64,000 nt of DNA from Combretum micranthum (taxonomy: Eukaryota; Streptophyta; Magnoliopsida; Myrtales; Combretaceae), in contig JAMXBD010000094.1 in the NCBI GenBank assembly GCA_024138025.1, positions 372,001-436,000 on the forward strand. Direction: 5' to 3'. Below are positions 1-12,015 of the stretch, piece after piece; position 1 is the first letter of the stretch, and the number at the start of each line of letters is the position of its first letter. The translations under genes were made by a program, and so were the position numbers. The notes under the pieces were generated by a model. That model had not been told where the DNA came from. It did not search any database and saw only the letters and a program-made list of their open reading frames with translations.

Positions 1-960
1 TGAGATGATTTGTTATACAGATGGTAAGCTCTACTATTCAAAGAATAGCTTAAAAAGATTGCTTCATCAGACCTTTCATCAAATTTGCGAAGATTAATTG
101 AATTTTTCTTAATAAAACATTTAGAACCAAACACATGTACGTAGAGAACAGTAGGCTTTTTATTATAAAATGTTTCATAAGCAGTTTTAGTTGTCATAGG
201 TCGTACATAAACTCTATATATAAGATAACAAGCAGTTGATACAGCCTTAGCCCAAAAATATTCAGTCAAACCACTTTCATTTAACATTGACCTAATCCTC
301 TCTCATATGGTTCTATTCTTGTGTTCAATTACTCCATTTTGTTGTGGACTATATGGTGCAAAAAAGTTAAAATGAATCCTTTGTTCTTCATAAAAATTTG
401 CAAAATTTGTATTCTCAAATTCTTTTCCATGATTAGTTCAAATACTGATAATGGAACAACCTTTTTCATTTTGCATTTGTTTTGGAAATTTCTTAAATGA
501 ATCAAAGGCATCTCTTTTATGCTGCAAGAATGTAATCCATGTATATCTTGAAAAGTCATCATCAACAACAACTCTATATTTACTTCCACCTAGACTTAAA
601 GTTCTAGTTGGTCCGAAGAGATTTAGATGCAAAAGTTGTAAAGGTCTTTTAGTTGATATTTTATTTTTACTTTTATGTGAAACTAAAACCATCTTGTTTT
701 TCAAACAAGTATGACATTTTATATCATGTTTTATATTAATATAAGGCAAATATTTTACCGACTTTTTCTTTGATGGCTTTTCTAATTGATTAAAATTAAC
801 ATGACCTAGTAGTCTATGCCAAGTATTAACATTATCATTAATCTTGGTAAATGTGAGCCTTCTTTTGGTGCTGACCCATATTATCTTTGTTGGTACAGGA
901 GAGTGACTAGACGATACATTAGCCACATTAGAGCAATGTTCATTGTGCTAATAAGTTATG
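1..960 (-). pseudogene. Ty1/copia pol remnant (GAG-pre-integrase and integrase), partial
   Basis: Minus-strand translation gives the copia GAG-pre-integrase zinc-finger region (WHRLLGH, then CHTC about 40 residues on) and the integrase core (HLNLFGP, VVVDDDFSRYTW, HGKEFEN, APYSPQQNGVIEHKNRT). It is followed by the region leading to reverse transcriptase (YFWAKAVSTACYLIYRVY, HVFGSKCFI, LSYSLNSRAYHLYN). The element runs off the left edge of the window, so protease and gag on one side and RT/RNase H on the other are not seen. Two in-frame stops interrupt the integrase near 441 and 302. The first two catalytic aspartates both read as Asn (HLNLFGP, TNHGKEF), so the copy is dead. The family assignment is firm; the lineage within copia is not determined. 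Confidence 0.93.
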
Positions 961-973
961 AATTCTTAATTTG

Positions 974-1208
974 GGGTCTGGTTGGCATCCAGTAGATGGC
1001 AGGTACTTTTTTCAAACTTTTTCCAATAAACTGTCTCTCAAAAAATACATATAGATAAAAAACATATGACAGTTCTCATGAAAACATCAAATAGACCAAA
1101 TACAAATAAAATATAGATAAAATATAGCTACAAATTAGATACCTTTCCACATAAAGTTCAAATATAGATACAGATATAGATAAGAAACAGACAATCCAAA
1201 TGGACCCG
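974..1208. repeat. MITE-like dispersed repeat, copy A
   Basis: This ~235-bp AT-rich block closely resembles 56072-56298. It starts GGGTCTGGTTGGCATCC, and the reverse complement of its right end starts GGGTCCATTTGGAT, so the ends are imperfect inverted repeats of the common plant GGTCCGTTTGGAT type. No clear target duplication is visible. The left end abuts the copia remnant. Superfamily not determined. Confidence 0.55.
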
Positions 1209-4140
1209 TGGCATGTGTAACGATAACAGAAACTTGGTATTCTAACTTCACATGTTTCAACTTCTTTTGTAGGCCAATCAGTTCCAATGCATACGGCTAA
1301 CTTCTGACATTACAAAGGCTCACTCTATTGCAGAACATGCTAGATAGACTATGGATGAGCATAGGGTCATTAATCATTTTTATCTTGAGTTCCACCACTA
1401 CATGCATGAGAAAGGTCAAGCTAGGCATGATGATAGCAATGAGGAACAACAACAGTATTAGTCTTTCTAGCATGCTTCATCTACATCTTGTGCCGCTTTT
1501 GCTATTATAGGTAGACGACACGGTACATCTTCATGGTAAGTGTGGAATATCTTCTCGTCCAACTCCACCTGCACCATAGAAGAGGTGAGCAACTGATGAT
1601 CATGGCTAAGACATGGGTGAGGGATTGATATAGCTCTTGCAATTTAGGCAACCCACACGGGCCAATACACTCGATCCACCTAATCTTAGTCCACCAACAA
1701 ATAAAGATGAAGAATAAGAAGTGGCACCTGCACAACATGGTCAACGATCCATAGTGTCGAGTATTGCTTAGAGTCTACAAATGGGTAGCAGGAAGCGATG
1801 GGATTATAGATTACTTTTTTTTTTATCAATGTTAGTGAATGCTACTGACTAAAAACATGTGTACTCTTAGATTTAGACTTATGTAATGAAATCTATTTTA
1901 CTTAATGTAATGATCCATTTTACTTCTAAATAGGGGTATGATGTGGAGTTTTTGAGCAAGAGGTGTAGGAGTTCATGGGTTGAGGGATTTTTTTTCTACA
2001 AGGTATGATGTATTTGGAATGGTTGTTTAAGTGTAAAATTTGGGCATTTTGCAGGTCTATTTGTGTAAGTGTAGGAGTTTGCAATGTGGGCGCCATTTAA
2101 TATTTATATTAAAGGCTCCATCTAAGATGGTGCCTTCTATAGAACAACACCTTCTATGTACACACGATTATATGGAAGGCGGTGTCAAAGACGATGCCTA
2201 TGGTACAAAAATGAAGGCATTGTCATTCAATGGCTATATTCGTATTATTTTTCCATAAACACCTATTTTTAATTTTTTTTTTTAAATTGGAACCAAAATG
2301 ACCCAAAAACCTAAAAATTATGGGAAGACTTGAGAAAAATCGGATAAGACTAAATCATGGGCAATTCTTAACAAAATTTGAATTTGTTTTTATCTTTTTC
2401 TCCTTGGTAATCTCAGTAGAAATTAACAAAAAGATGAAGATGTATGGGATTTACATTTATACATGAGAGTTTACAATGAAAAAAGAGAAGATGAGTGAAA
2501 TTTGATTTGAATTAGTCAACAATTACTCCAACTAAGTGCTTTCTTGTTAATGAAAAAGGAAAACTCGGGATCATTGTCTTCAACCTATCACAGTCCCACT
2601 CTTTCTTGAACCTCTCTCTCTTAACACAACTTTTCTCTGTAACTCTCTTTTCTCTCTACAAATTTAACTACAATTAATGCTGCAATAGCCATCAAGAACA
2701 AACTACCATGAATTGAGTTGACTTACTAACCAGTGCGTGAGCTCTAACACACACAAACCCATGAACTTGCGAATCACCAAACTAAACCCATTCATTACCG
2801 TGATTTGACTCAACTATTTCCACTAGAAACTATTTGCCAAATTTCGATTGTACGCTGTAGCTTCCCACTCTGAACCCGTGCATGCACCCCACTGGATCAG
2901 GTCTTCTAAAGTCCGATGTCCATCCTTTGCGAATCATTCAAGAAGAAGACTTGATCATCTTGAAGACCCACATGACCTAAGTCCATTTGATCTAATATGA
3001 TTAGCACCATAACTCGTTTGGCTAAGACTATTTGGTTCACATGTTCTAATCCAAATTTTTGTAACTATTTTTACTTATTAAATTTCACTTCTTGCAAACA
3101 TAGAAAAGATAGTATATCATTGGATTTTTACTAATGATACTAACACCATCTAACAGCTATAAAACTTTGATTGGGTATTAAATAAGTAAATTTGATATTT
3201 TTCCAAAATATATATATTACTATTTCAAAGATGAAAAGCATACATGAGTCCATCATGGTGTATAACCCAATAATCATGATGCTCTAATATCAAAAGCAAG
3301 AAGAAAAGTTTCAGATTAATATTTAATAAAAATTGTTATAACGCATCGTAGGCAGTAATCGATAACAAGAAAATTTAAGTAATAAAAGAAAACAAAGACT
3401 TTGGTGTATTATGGACTAACACTTTACGTTATCACGCCTTGAAATCAAGAACATCAACAATATGCTTCATACTAATACCCCATAATGACCATGTTAAGCT
3501 TAAAACCTACTGTTAATCTATATTAACAATTGAGCATTTCAAAGTTGTTATACCATGTCAACTTTATTTGTGAGTACTTTTATAATCTCCATATTTAAAT
3601 GATAACTTTATAGGATAAACTTATTAACCTTATGAAAAAAAAAATTTAGCCCAAAATTTATTTAGATCTATCTGCAAAATGATTGTGCTATTTTTCTATC
3701 TCAGTTTGAAGGTACTGTATATATCGCTTGAAATATTGAAACTCTTATATAGGTGAGCAGCAATACATAATACAACAACCATTGCAAACTACACTTGGAA
3801 GTCAAGCTAAAGATCACACATATTTAGAACTAATGTGGTAAAATATTGATTTAATTATCATAATTACATGTGTTTGGCAATAATATAGTCTTAACATCCC
3901 AAGACTTGAAATAGTTTAAACTTCTCAGTAAAACATATATAATACATATATATATACTAAATGCCAAAGTTGTATCATCCCAATACATGCTTCTTGGTCG
4001 TCTTAGGAATGACTTGCCTACTCACCAACCTAGCTACTTAAGCCTGCAAAGAAAAAACAAAGTAAAAGCAGAAGGAATAACGAGGACAAGAAAGAATAAA
4101 ACCTTAAAGGAAACTAACCAACCTTAAGGGAAAGTTACTT
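1209..4140. other. Gene-free, AT-rich stretch, nothing assignable
   Basis: No supported gene. A short plus-strand reading at about 1287-1460 (60 codons, charged, one internal stop) could be a transposon-derived scrap but matches nothing I recognise. The rest is AT-rich, with short homopolymers and a few weak inverted repeats around 2080-2240. Confidence 0.5.
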
Positions 4141-4149
4141 CAACTCCAG

Positions 4150-6500
4150 ACACCTTATTACTCTCCTTCAATACGTTGAAGCAAAAAGTTACCTCCTCCA
4201 CCTAACGAGCAAAGCATCTCGCTCTTACTTAGCACATATCCACTTCCCCTCAAGATCGCTAACACTATTCTGCAACTGGACCTGCACCAACTAAGCCTTG
4301 GCAACCTCACGACAACAATGTAGGAATATCAACTCTATGTCATTCGTCAACATCTTCTTCACCTTCGTTAATTCCAAAGCTTCATTCTAAAACCGAACTC
4401 TTTCCTTCCGTTTCACAAAAACCTCCCTCTCTAGCTCGACAATTCGGGTTTTTGCCCTCTCCAACTCTTCCTAACCATGTACAATACATACATTCAACAA
4501 AAACAACAACAAAAAAGTAAATCACAAAAACAGTGCAAGAAACATTCAACATACAGTTCCTCAATTCGACCTTGTATATTTGGCCAAGTCAAAAAGCCCA
4601 ACAATGATCTACAAAGAAAGGACATCAAGACAAATAAAAAAAAAAAAAAGAAGGGGAGAGAAGAAGAAAGAAAATCACCTTGTATAGCTTGCGAGCTGAG
4701 AAGCCCATCACTTGATCCCTAGATCTTAACTTGCTCAACAGCATCCTTACCCTACCTTTATCCTCAATTGTAACAAGATCCCTAAACATCCCCTTGTCAA
4801 TAGCCACATCAACCCACTTAAGAACTCTACCCCCTTACAACATCAATCAGTGCCTAAACACTAGCTCCAATAAGCTAACCCTAGTATTAATCAACCTAAC
4901 TAGCTCACTGGTACTCCCAGCAGCCTCAACCCTCGGAGAACCCCGCCTAATAGAGGGGAATAGTGAAAGAAGAACGTTGAGGTAAACTCTGGACTTTGGG
5001 TAACCTAGGACATGGCAAAGTATGGATAACTTGCACACTAGGATTAATGAGAGGAGCCCCTCATTATGCTACTCATGCCCTTGAGGGCTCAGCAATGACA
5101 CAACCTGAACCTCCTCGATGACAGAGGTAAGTTGACCCTACTCCCCACCATCAATAGCCCGCTTCTTTGTAGGCACCTTTCTCTTGGTTGCAGCTTTCTT
5201 CCTTTTCTTAGTTAAAGGTCCTCGAAGAAGCTCGATAATTTCAATCATCCCCATTAGCACATCTACAAGAGCATAATAAAATGCCAACAACAAAAATTCA
5301 AAAGCTTGCCAAGTTGTGCTCACTTGCCAGAAATAAAAAACAAAATATAAACTACTGGTTAATGCTTTCCCCTAGGAGAGCTTGAATTGACAACCTTCGA
5401 AGGGTGGGAAGAGGGGGAGAGATGCCATATCCACAAAAACAACCTGCACCTCGAGGAACCAAGTTCTTATCACCCATATTGAATGGTAGCCACTTCAAAA
5501 AGTTCTTTACGACCAACTTAGTATCAAAAGGCCTCCTACCTCACTCCTTTATGAGCCCGTCTATAACCTCTAGCCCCTTGGTGTCATATGGCCTTAACTT
5601 CGGGTACTTGTGACCTCAAATAAGCTTACACCAGTCCACACAAAAATCAATCCGAAGACCTTCCTTCACTTTCACCAATTCCAATCTCGTTAGTTCGAGC
5701 TTATGAGCCTACCGAGAAGCTGATACGAGCTTTTCACCCACTTAGTGAGGTACTACCACCCAAATTCAGTCCTCTTGTACTAGTAGTACCTCAAAAATAA
5801 GGTAGGAGTAGGTTGCACACATATGCCCTAGCAGATGACCTCGAAGGCCACTAGGATATGCCAAGCATTAGGCATCAACTGTGCTAGACACAACCGGTGA
5901 TACTTAAAAAAATCCTTCTAGAATAGGGAGAAAGGCATCTTCAAACCAAACTTTAATTCCTTCTTATAAAGGAAAAACCTTCACCTACTGGGGAGGCAAA
6001 CTCAGTCAGAAGGCGAAGACACCATGGCTTCCCACTCTCCTAGAACCCTTACATCTCCCCTTAACAAATCTCCTGAAGGTCCTCTGACGTAATTTCACTC
6101 CTAATTCCATCTAGACCAAAACCTTCCGCTGCCTCAGTATGTAAAGGGATGACTGTGCCTTTCTCCAAGCCATCTAAAGGGGATTTATCTATAGAGAACT
6201 AATAGACTTTCTCCGCTAGCTCATCGTACGACCTCGAACCCATGATGGCCCGCTCTTGAGCCAACATCAGGGGAATTTCCCTAACTCCCTCTTCGTAGCC
6301 ACTCATGAGGGCAAAACCCCCACTTGCTAACCTTTCCTCCCCACCTGAGCTCGGATACACAAAACTTATGCTTGCGCCTCCCTCACCTCTTCCCTCCTTA
6401 TCCACAACCCGTTGAAGTCTGCCTTCCAAATCATGAGGGAAGGACTGTGTATCAAAGTCATCTGAGCTTAAAATCTTTTCTTGACTTGATTAAATAGTAG
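4150..6500 (-). pseudogene. Gypsy-type retrotransposon gag remnant (putative gypsy-type transposon domain)
   Basis: Fragmented minus-strand reading frames give pieces typical of the plant 'putative gypsy type transposon' N-terminal domain. The clearest is around 5830-5930, which reads HRLCLAQLMPNAWHILVAF, the hallmark xLxPNxWxxLxAF segment. Downstream pieces include a Lys/Arg-rich stretch at 5150-5230 (KKRKKAATKRKVP) and LGYPKSRVYLNVLLSLFP at about 4950-5010. There are many stops and frameshifts, and no pol domain was found to the left. Read as an old gag-containing fragment; family placement is by recognition of that motif. Confidence 0.65.
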
Positions 6501-6901
6501 AACGCCCAAAGAATTCTCTTTCACATATATGAGACGATGGAGTTTTCTTTACAAGGATAACTCCCACAAGAAGGAATGCGCATATATATTAGAGGAGTGG
6601 GGAGAGGAGAACGAAGAGACTACCTACTGTTTGACACTCAAGAACAATGCAGCTCAGATGCCTCTAGCCTACTAGCACCACAAAGATATCCAAAACTGTC
6701 ATCATGACAAACACAACCTAGTCACATCTCTTGGGAATCCCATGACCTGACAAGCCCCACGAGGTCAAGATTAACGACAACACTAGCTCTCAAGGGGATG
6801 CAACTCAAATGAAAGAGCTTCAACCTTTGAAGCTCACCTCAAGTGTTGAGGCTAGATAACTTACTCTCCTCGTCCTCACAAGTGAGAGTAGGGGGGACAA
6901 G

Positions 6902-7106
6902 TGTTGACGATAAAGTATAGGCCTCAACCCACTTGGCTCACTTATTCCAAACATGGGCCCAGACACTCGGCAGGCCACCAGCCTTACCGATCTTTTCCTG
7001 AACTCTCCTACAAGCCACCTCTATAAGTCCAAGTCTAGCTAAGGTCAATCTCCATCCAATCGCCTAGACTAGGAAGCCACGATATATCTGTGTCCCACCA
7101 CAGGAC

Positions 7107-7149
<43 letters not shown>

Positions 7150-7301
7150 GGGAGGGGGGGAAGGGGGACATCATCAGTTCGACCACACTCTATGTAGTCG
7201 CAACTCTCTAGCGAGAGTGTCAGGTTAGCTACCAAGTGGAGATTTACTCTAATAGAAAAGATATGGTGGATTCCAATCTGATATAACATCAAAACCATAA
7301 A
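6902..7301 (-). repeat. Possible LTR remnant of the gypsy gag element
   Basis: On the minus strand this block ends ...TTTATCGTCAACA, like the 3' end of the solo LTR at 21559-22267 (...TTTACTATCAACA), with GGGCCC and GGCC words at similar distances. Its position, just upstream of the minus-strand gag, fits a 5' LTR. It contains a (GT)n microsatellite and is cut off by the solo LTR beginning at 7307. This is inference from end similarity and position. Confidence 0.4.
7109..7149. repeat. (GT)n microsatellite
   Basis: About 20 uninterrupted GT units followed by a G-rich run. It is likely polymorphic. Confidence 0.95.
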
Positions 7302-7306
7302 TAACC

Positions 7307-10300
7307 TGTCACACCCCGAGGGTACCCTAGTAGTAGTAAACAAGTCACACTTGAATACTATCACTAGATTAGCTTCAGAGAATGACAGGTTTTTAAAACA
7401 ACAGAATCTTTTTAGTTGCTTGATAAGAAATAACAAATATATGAAAGAAATAACTTAGTGAATAAACACTACAAAACTATTACAAACCATATAGTTCTTA
7501 TGAAGTACACAACTAGATAATCTATTTTAATAGTACATAACCATTAAACTAAAATATAACCGTAAACTTCCAGCTCCTAAGCTCTTACCGGAGCCATACT
7601 CCTGGAAGTGACTAACCAAGGTTGTAAGGTAAACTTAAAAAGACCGTTGGAGTATTAGCGAAACCACAGCTCAGTGAATAACCAGACATACCATACATCA
7701 CACAAGTTATTAGCAAATCATATGTAATGCAAGCACTCAACCATATGCACAGATACAAGTTTGGATGATCTAGAATCCAAACAGGAAAAAGATTTACGCC
7801 TTCTTTTTAAGGGTTGAAGAACCAGTACTCAATGACCCACCTGCCCAGGAGAGACTAAGTACATAGGAGAATCAACGATTTCTCATTTTAGGCTTATCAC
7901 TTTGAATATAATTGATTAAACTGACCATCTCCTGCAATCCCCTTAGAAACTCCCTAAGTATTAATCATTTCAAAGCGAATCTACGGGCGACGTTCTTCGG
8001 TGCCTTTTAGTTCCCGTAGGACCGCCAGACCAAAGAGTACCTTGGAAGAACTAACACATTAGAACAACCAAGCATAAACAGAGATCCGAAATATTAACAC
8101 GTAGCAGGCTGTCACCCAATATATATGCAATAATGCAATCCATGCAATGCATGATCAGATTATTTTGTTAAATCAATAATTCTTAATCAATTTCACGGTG
8201 ACCATACATTACACACAATCATCATTATACTATTTCACAACATCAAATCATTGCATTATCGCTTTTGTAAGGATATCTTAACAATCATACAATCAGATCA
8301 TAACATACTTTCAGCAAACATTCATTTGATTATCTTTGCATTACATATTCAACTATTTACAAGCCCAAACAGTACAATATGACTGAATTACTTACCTGCT
8401 CATACTGACTCGGTCTTAGTAATCAGCTGGTAGATCCTCTAGTGTATCAAAGTCACCAATTTAAGATGTATAAAGTATTCATCAATATAAATTATATAAC
8501 TAAATTTCTATATGTGGCTAGTGCCCTAGACTCGATTTTTATTAAGTTTTGATACTAACTATTACTAGTTTTATGTTATTCTATACTGATCTCAATATAG
8601 AAAATTATAGTTATTTATTATTACTTAGTGTCGCGTGTTTCTCTTAATTTATCTCCTATAATTATTTTGTTATTTTTAGAAGTCACATAACTTGAAAATT
8701 TAGCTTATTTCAATTTCCATTCTTACCTATTCTATCTATTTATAACAAATATTCGATTAATACTAACTCTTATTAACACTAAATATTTTGTCTTAAATTC
8801 TAGGGTTTTGAAAATTATTAGATATTAATCTAAATATGCTTGAATACTTATATTTATTTAGCTATCTATAAATTCTTATATTGTTGTATATATATATATA
8901 TAATATATATGTTATACTAAGTAGATGTATTGCACATATATGTATATATATATATATTCTGTTTAGGTCAGAATAAACTTTCGTTGAAAAATTTTAGCTG
9001 TATGCCGGCTCAAAGCCGCCGACCTTCAAACCTAGGTGCCGGTGTAGACTTGATTTTGAAAGTTATTTCATATTGGGTGCACTAGCTTTGAAAGCTGTCG
9101 GCTTTCAACATACGCCGGCTCTACGCCGTCGGCGTAAATCTCCAGGTAGTCGGCTTTCATTCAATTTTTATGTGAAAATTATTTTTACGTAGCCTCTAAT
9201 CAGTGTAAGCCGTCTCTACGCCGCTGGCCTATCCATGTAAGCCGCCGGCGTTGAGCGATTACACTGCCGGCTTTGTGACAGTGTTGGTACTGTTCATCAT
9301 CTTCATCCTCTGTTTGATTCGTGTTCTTTAAATTTTACACGTTAAAAACATTATTAAACCGTTCATAAGTGTCTATATAACTTATATAGGGACATAACAC
9401 AACTCTTAACACGTTTACAAACATACATATTTAGATCTTGATCTTAGAGAAATAAAACTACGGTTTTAGAGTTTTACCTCGTTTGAGCTCGTCCGATGAA
9501 ATCCAAAGCTTGTGGTTGTGCTTATTACTTTCCTAAGATTAGTAGAAGTCAGTTATAATCCTTAGATTTGAAAGAAAAACACTCGAGTTACCTCAACTTA
9601 CCTTTGAGCTCATATTCAAGGGTTTTTAGTTTCATTTTTCCTTTGATCTGAACTCAGAGGTTTCGATCTGTTTGTTCTTTGTTTTTGGTTTGTTTTGTCT
9701 GTTATCTGGAGGCAATTTCGTGCTGAGGAAGTTGGGAGTTGATGAGTTTTTTTCGTTTTCCATAAAGTGTCTTAAAGACATATATATATATATATATATA
9801 TAAGAAAAAGAGAGAACTTCGGCTGCGTTGTTTCTTCCGATTTTTCCCTATGATTTGTTCTCAATTGGGCTGTTATTTTCAAGCCAATTAATGCTAGGGT
9901 GACTTGGCCTTGTTTGATTGGTGTAGAAGTTGATTTGTTTGACAAATTTGAGGGAATTATTGTTGGATTTCGGCTCCGTAGCTTTCCCCACCGAATTTGC
10001 ACTGAATACATATATATATATATATTAATAATTTAATTGAGTTTTGAGATAATTAAACGAGTTATACGGGTACAATTTAGCTAATATTTGGGATTTTTTG
10101 TACAAAAATATGTTTATAGAAGTATACAAAACACTTAGATTTTCAAATAATACAATTTTAAGTTATATATATACGTAGTTAATTATTCGTATAATTTTAT
10201 TTCCTGCGATTAAGATTTCTTAAGCTCGTTAGGTCAATTTTTGTTTTAGGCTTCGATAGCTTAAGAAAACTCGAATTAGAACAATAGCGTGATTCAATTA

Positions 10301-10893
10301 TTTATTTAGAGTTCAAATTTTGAGTCATTCAACAGTTTATATTTTCGTTGTGTATTTATGATCCTAACGGTTTATCTTTGAGTCATCGTTTTCTGTCTAT
10401 AAGCGTAAATAATCGTTTACTTAGTATTGTACTTAATACAGAAACTAAACTATATATATCTTTAGTTTTGATACTTAACGTGAAATTTTATTAGTAGCTA
10501 TTAATACTGTCTGAGGATCTTAAGGTTTAAGTCTAAATATAAGTTCATTACTACTCGTTGTTCCAATCTCGAATCATTATCGAGACCAAAAACAATCATT
10601 TAATCTCTTTATTTATATTTTTCTATTTAAATCTTATTGTATATCAGGTTTCAGGTTTAAGAATTAAATTTTCTTTTAATCATATCTTGAATTATTCATT
10701 CAAGACACGAAGTCTCATTTTTGATATCAACTAGGGTTAAGGAATTTCTTTATTTGAATTCTAAATCCTTTATCTAATCGAATTCTAGGTATTAATCTAT
10801 TCTTAGACTTTAATTAGAATCTAAACCTATTATCTAGTTCATACAATCTATTATAAAGTCGTATACTAACGTGGAAAATTCTCGGGGTTTACA
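7307..10893 (+). mobile_element. 3.6-kb solo LTR with TAACC target duplication
   Basis: The block begins TGTCACACCCCGAG and ends CTCGGGGTTTACA, so it has TG...CA ends with an inverted terminal match. It is flanked by the direct 5-bp repeat TAACC (7302-7306 and 10894-10898), as expected for an LTR-retrotransposon insertion reduced to one LTR by recombination. No coding domain occurs inside. Internal landmarks are a GC-rich GCCGGC-type module at 9001-9290, TA microsatellites at 8886-8957 and 9779-9802, and AT-rich 3' sequence. The first ~500 bp resemble the fragment at 35821-36360. An LTR this long suggests a large gypsy-type parent, but no parent is present to confirm this. Confidence 0.82.
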
Positions 10894-10898
10894 TAACC

Positions 10899-11596
10899 CT
10901 TCCCCCCTAAGAGAAAGGAAGAGTCATCTTTCCTTTACATAAGTAAAGGCTCTTGGGAGAAAAGAAAACCTACGGACTATCTTAAGTATCAAACTGACCA
11001 TGACAACAACCCCGGTGCGCCTCTTACCACTTTTCAATTTTTGCAGGAACCTAATTCTATCGATGAATTAGCTCATGCAACACATATTACTCCAAATTAA
11101 TGATGAATTTAAGATATAGACTTTGCCTAGTTTAAGTATCATCATTTATTTGGGTAAAATAATAATAATAATAAAGAGAGGGAAAAAAATGAGACATTAA
11201 TATTAGAAAATATGAAAGTTGGTTTTAAATTTCATTCAAAAGAATGAAAAAATTTCGGCCCATCAACATGGATTAAATTTGTTCAAAGGTGTATACATCA
11301 CTGATTATATTTTGGCTGAGAAAATGAGCAAAGACAAAATATTCAAGTAGTTTTTTTTATTGAATTTAAAGAAAAATGGTTATGAGCTCATTACTCCAAA
11401 GATTGATTTTTTTTTCTTTTTTTGACTGAGTTTCTGAGTTTCCCATCTTAGGATTAACCTCTACAGTATAAACAAGAGTGCTATGCTTCATCCAGAGGCT
11501 GAAAGATCTTCAAAATCCACTTGTACAATAAGCTTCCAAGCTTTTCCTCTCTAAGTTCGGGTCTCAAAAGTTTTGAGAGATGTTCTTAATTTTTAA
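10899..11596. other. Gene-free stretch
   Basis: No gene or structured repeat recognised. Contains an (ATA)n-like run near 11158-11176 and several T and A tracts. Confidence 0.5.
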
Positions 11597-12011
11597 CGCT
11601 CTATTTGGAATGGAAGTAATGCACTAAAACTAAAAGAAGGAAAGGGGAATCAAAGGAAAATGTTGTGTTTGGTAATATTTGGTCGGTAGCAACGGAGTGA
11701 TGTCAGCAAAAGTCGAAGGAAATCGTAATCCATTTACTTTCCACTCAATTTTGGGATGAAATAGAGTGAAAGGGGCTAACAGGATTAAAATAACCAAAAT
11801 GTCCAGAAAAAACAAGATAAAAAAGTGGAGGTAAAATTAAATGTGGGGATAGTTTTGTCAAATACTAACTATATTTCTATTTTTTTTTTCAATTTTCTTT
11901 ATAAATTATTGAGCAAAAAATAAAATTTTACTCCTTTTCATTTTCACTATTTTTATTTCTTTCTGTTCTTTCTATCTATTTCTACCTTAAACAATGATGC
12001 CAAACACAACG
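11597..12011. mobile_element. MITE with TTAA-flanked inverted ends
   Basis: A 415-bp element. Its left end CGCTCTATTTGGAAT and the reverse complement of its right end CGTTGTGTTTGGCAT form an imperfect terminal inverted repeat. Both sides are flanked by TTAA (11593-11596 and 12012-12015). The T/G-rich TTTGG ends fit Harbinger/Tourist-like plant MITEs, whose duplication is TTA/TAA; a TTAA-specific family is the alternative. No coding capacity. Confidence 0.6.
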
Positions 12012-12015
12012 TTAA

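Noticed and set aside
1287..1460. Possible plant-mobile-domain fragment
   Set aside because: The plus-strand reading is charged and plausible but shows none of the LLERWR/PHGE/QFGL motifs, so it cannot be supported.
7035..7436. 133-codon minus-strand frame with a His-Thr run
   Set aside because: The run is the (GT)n microsatellite translated, and the frame crosses the boundary of the solo LTR.
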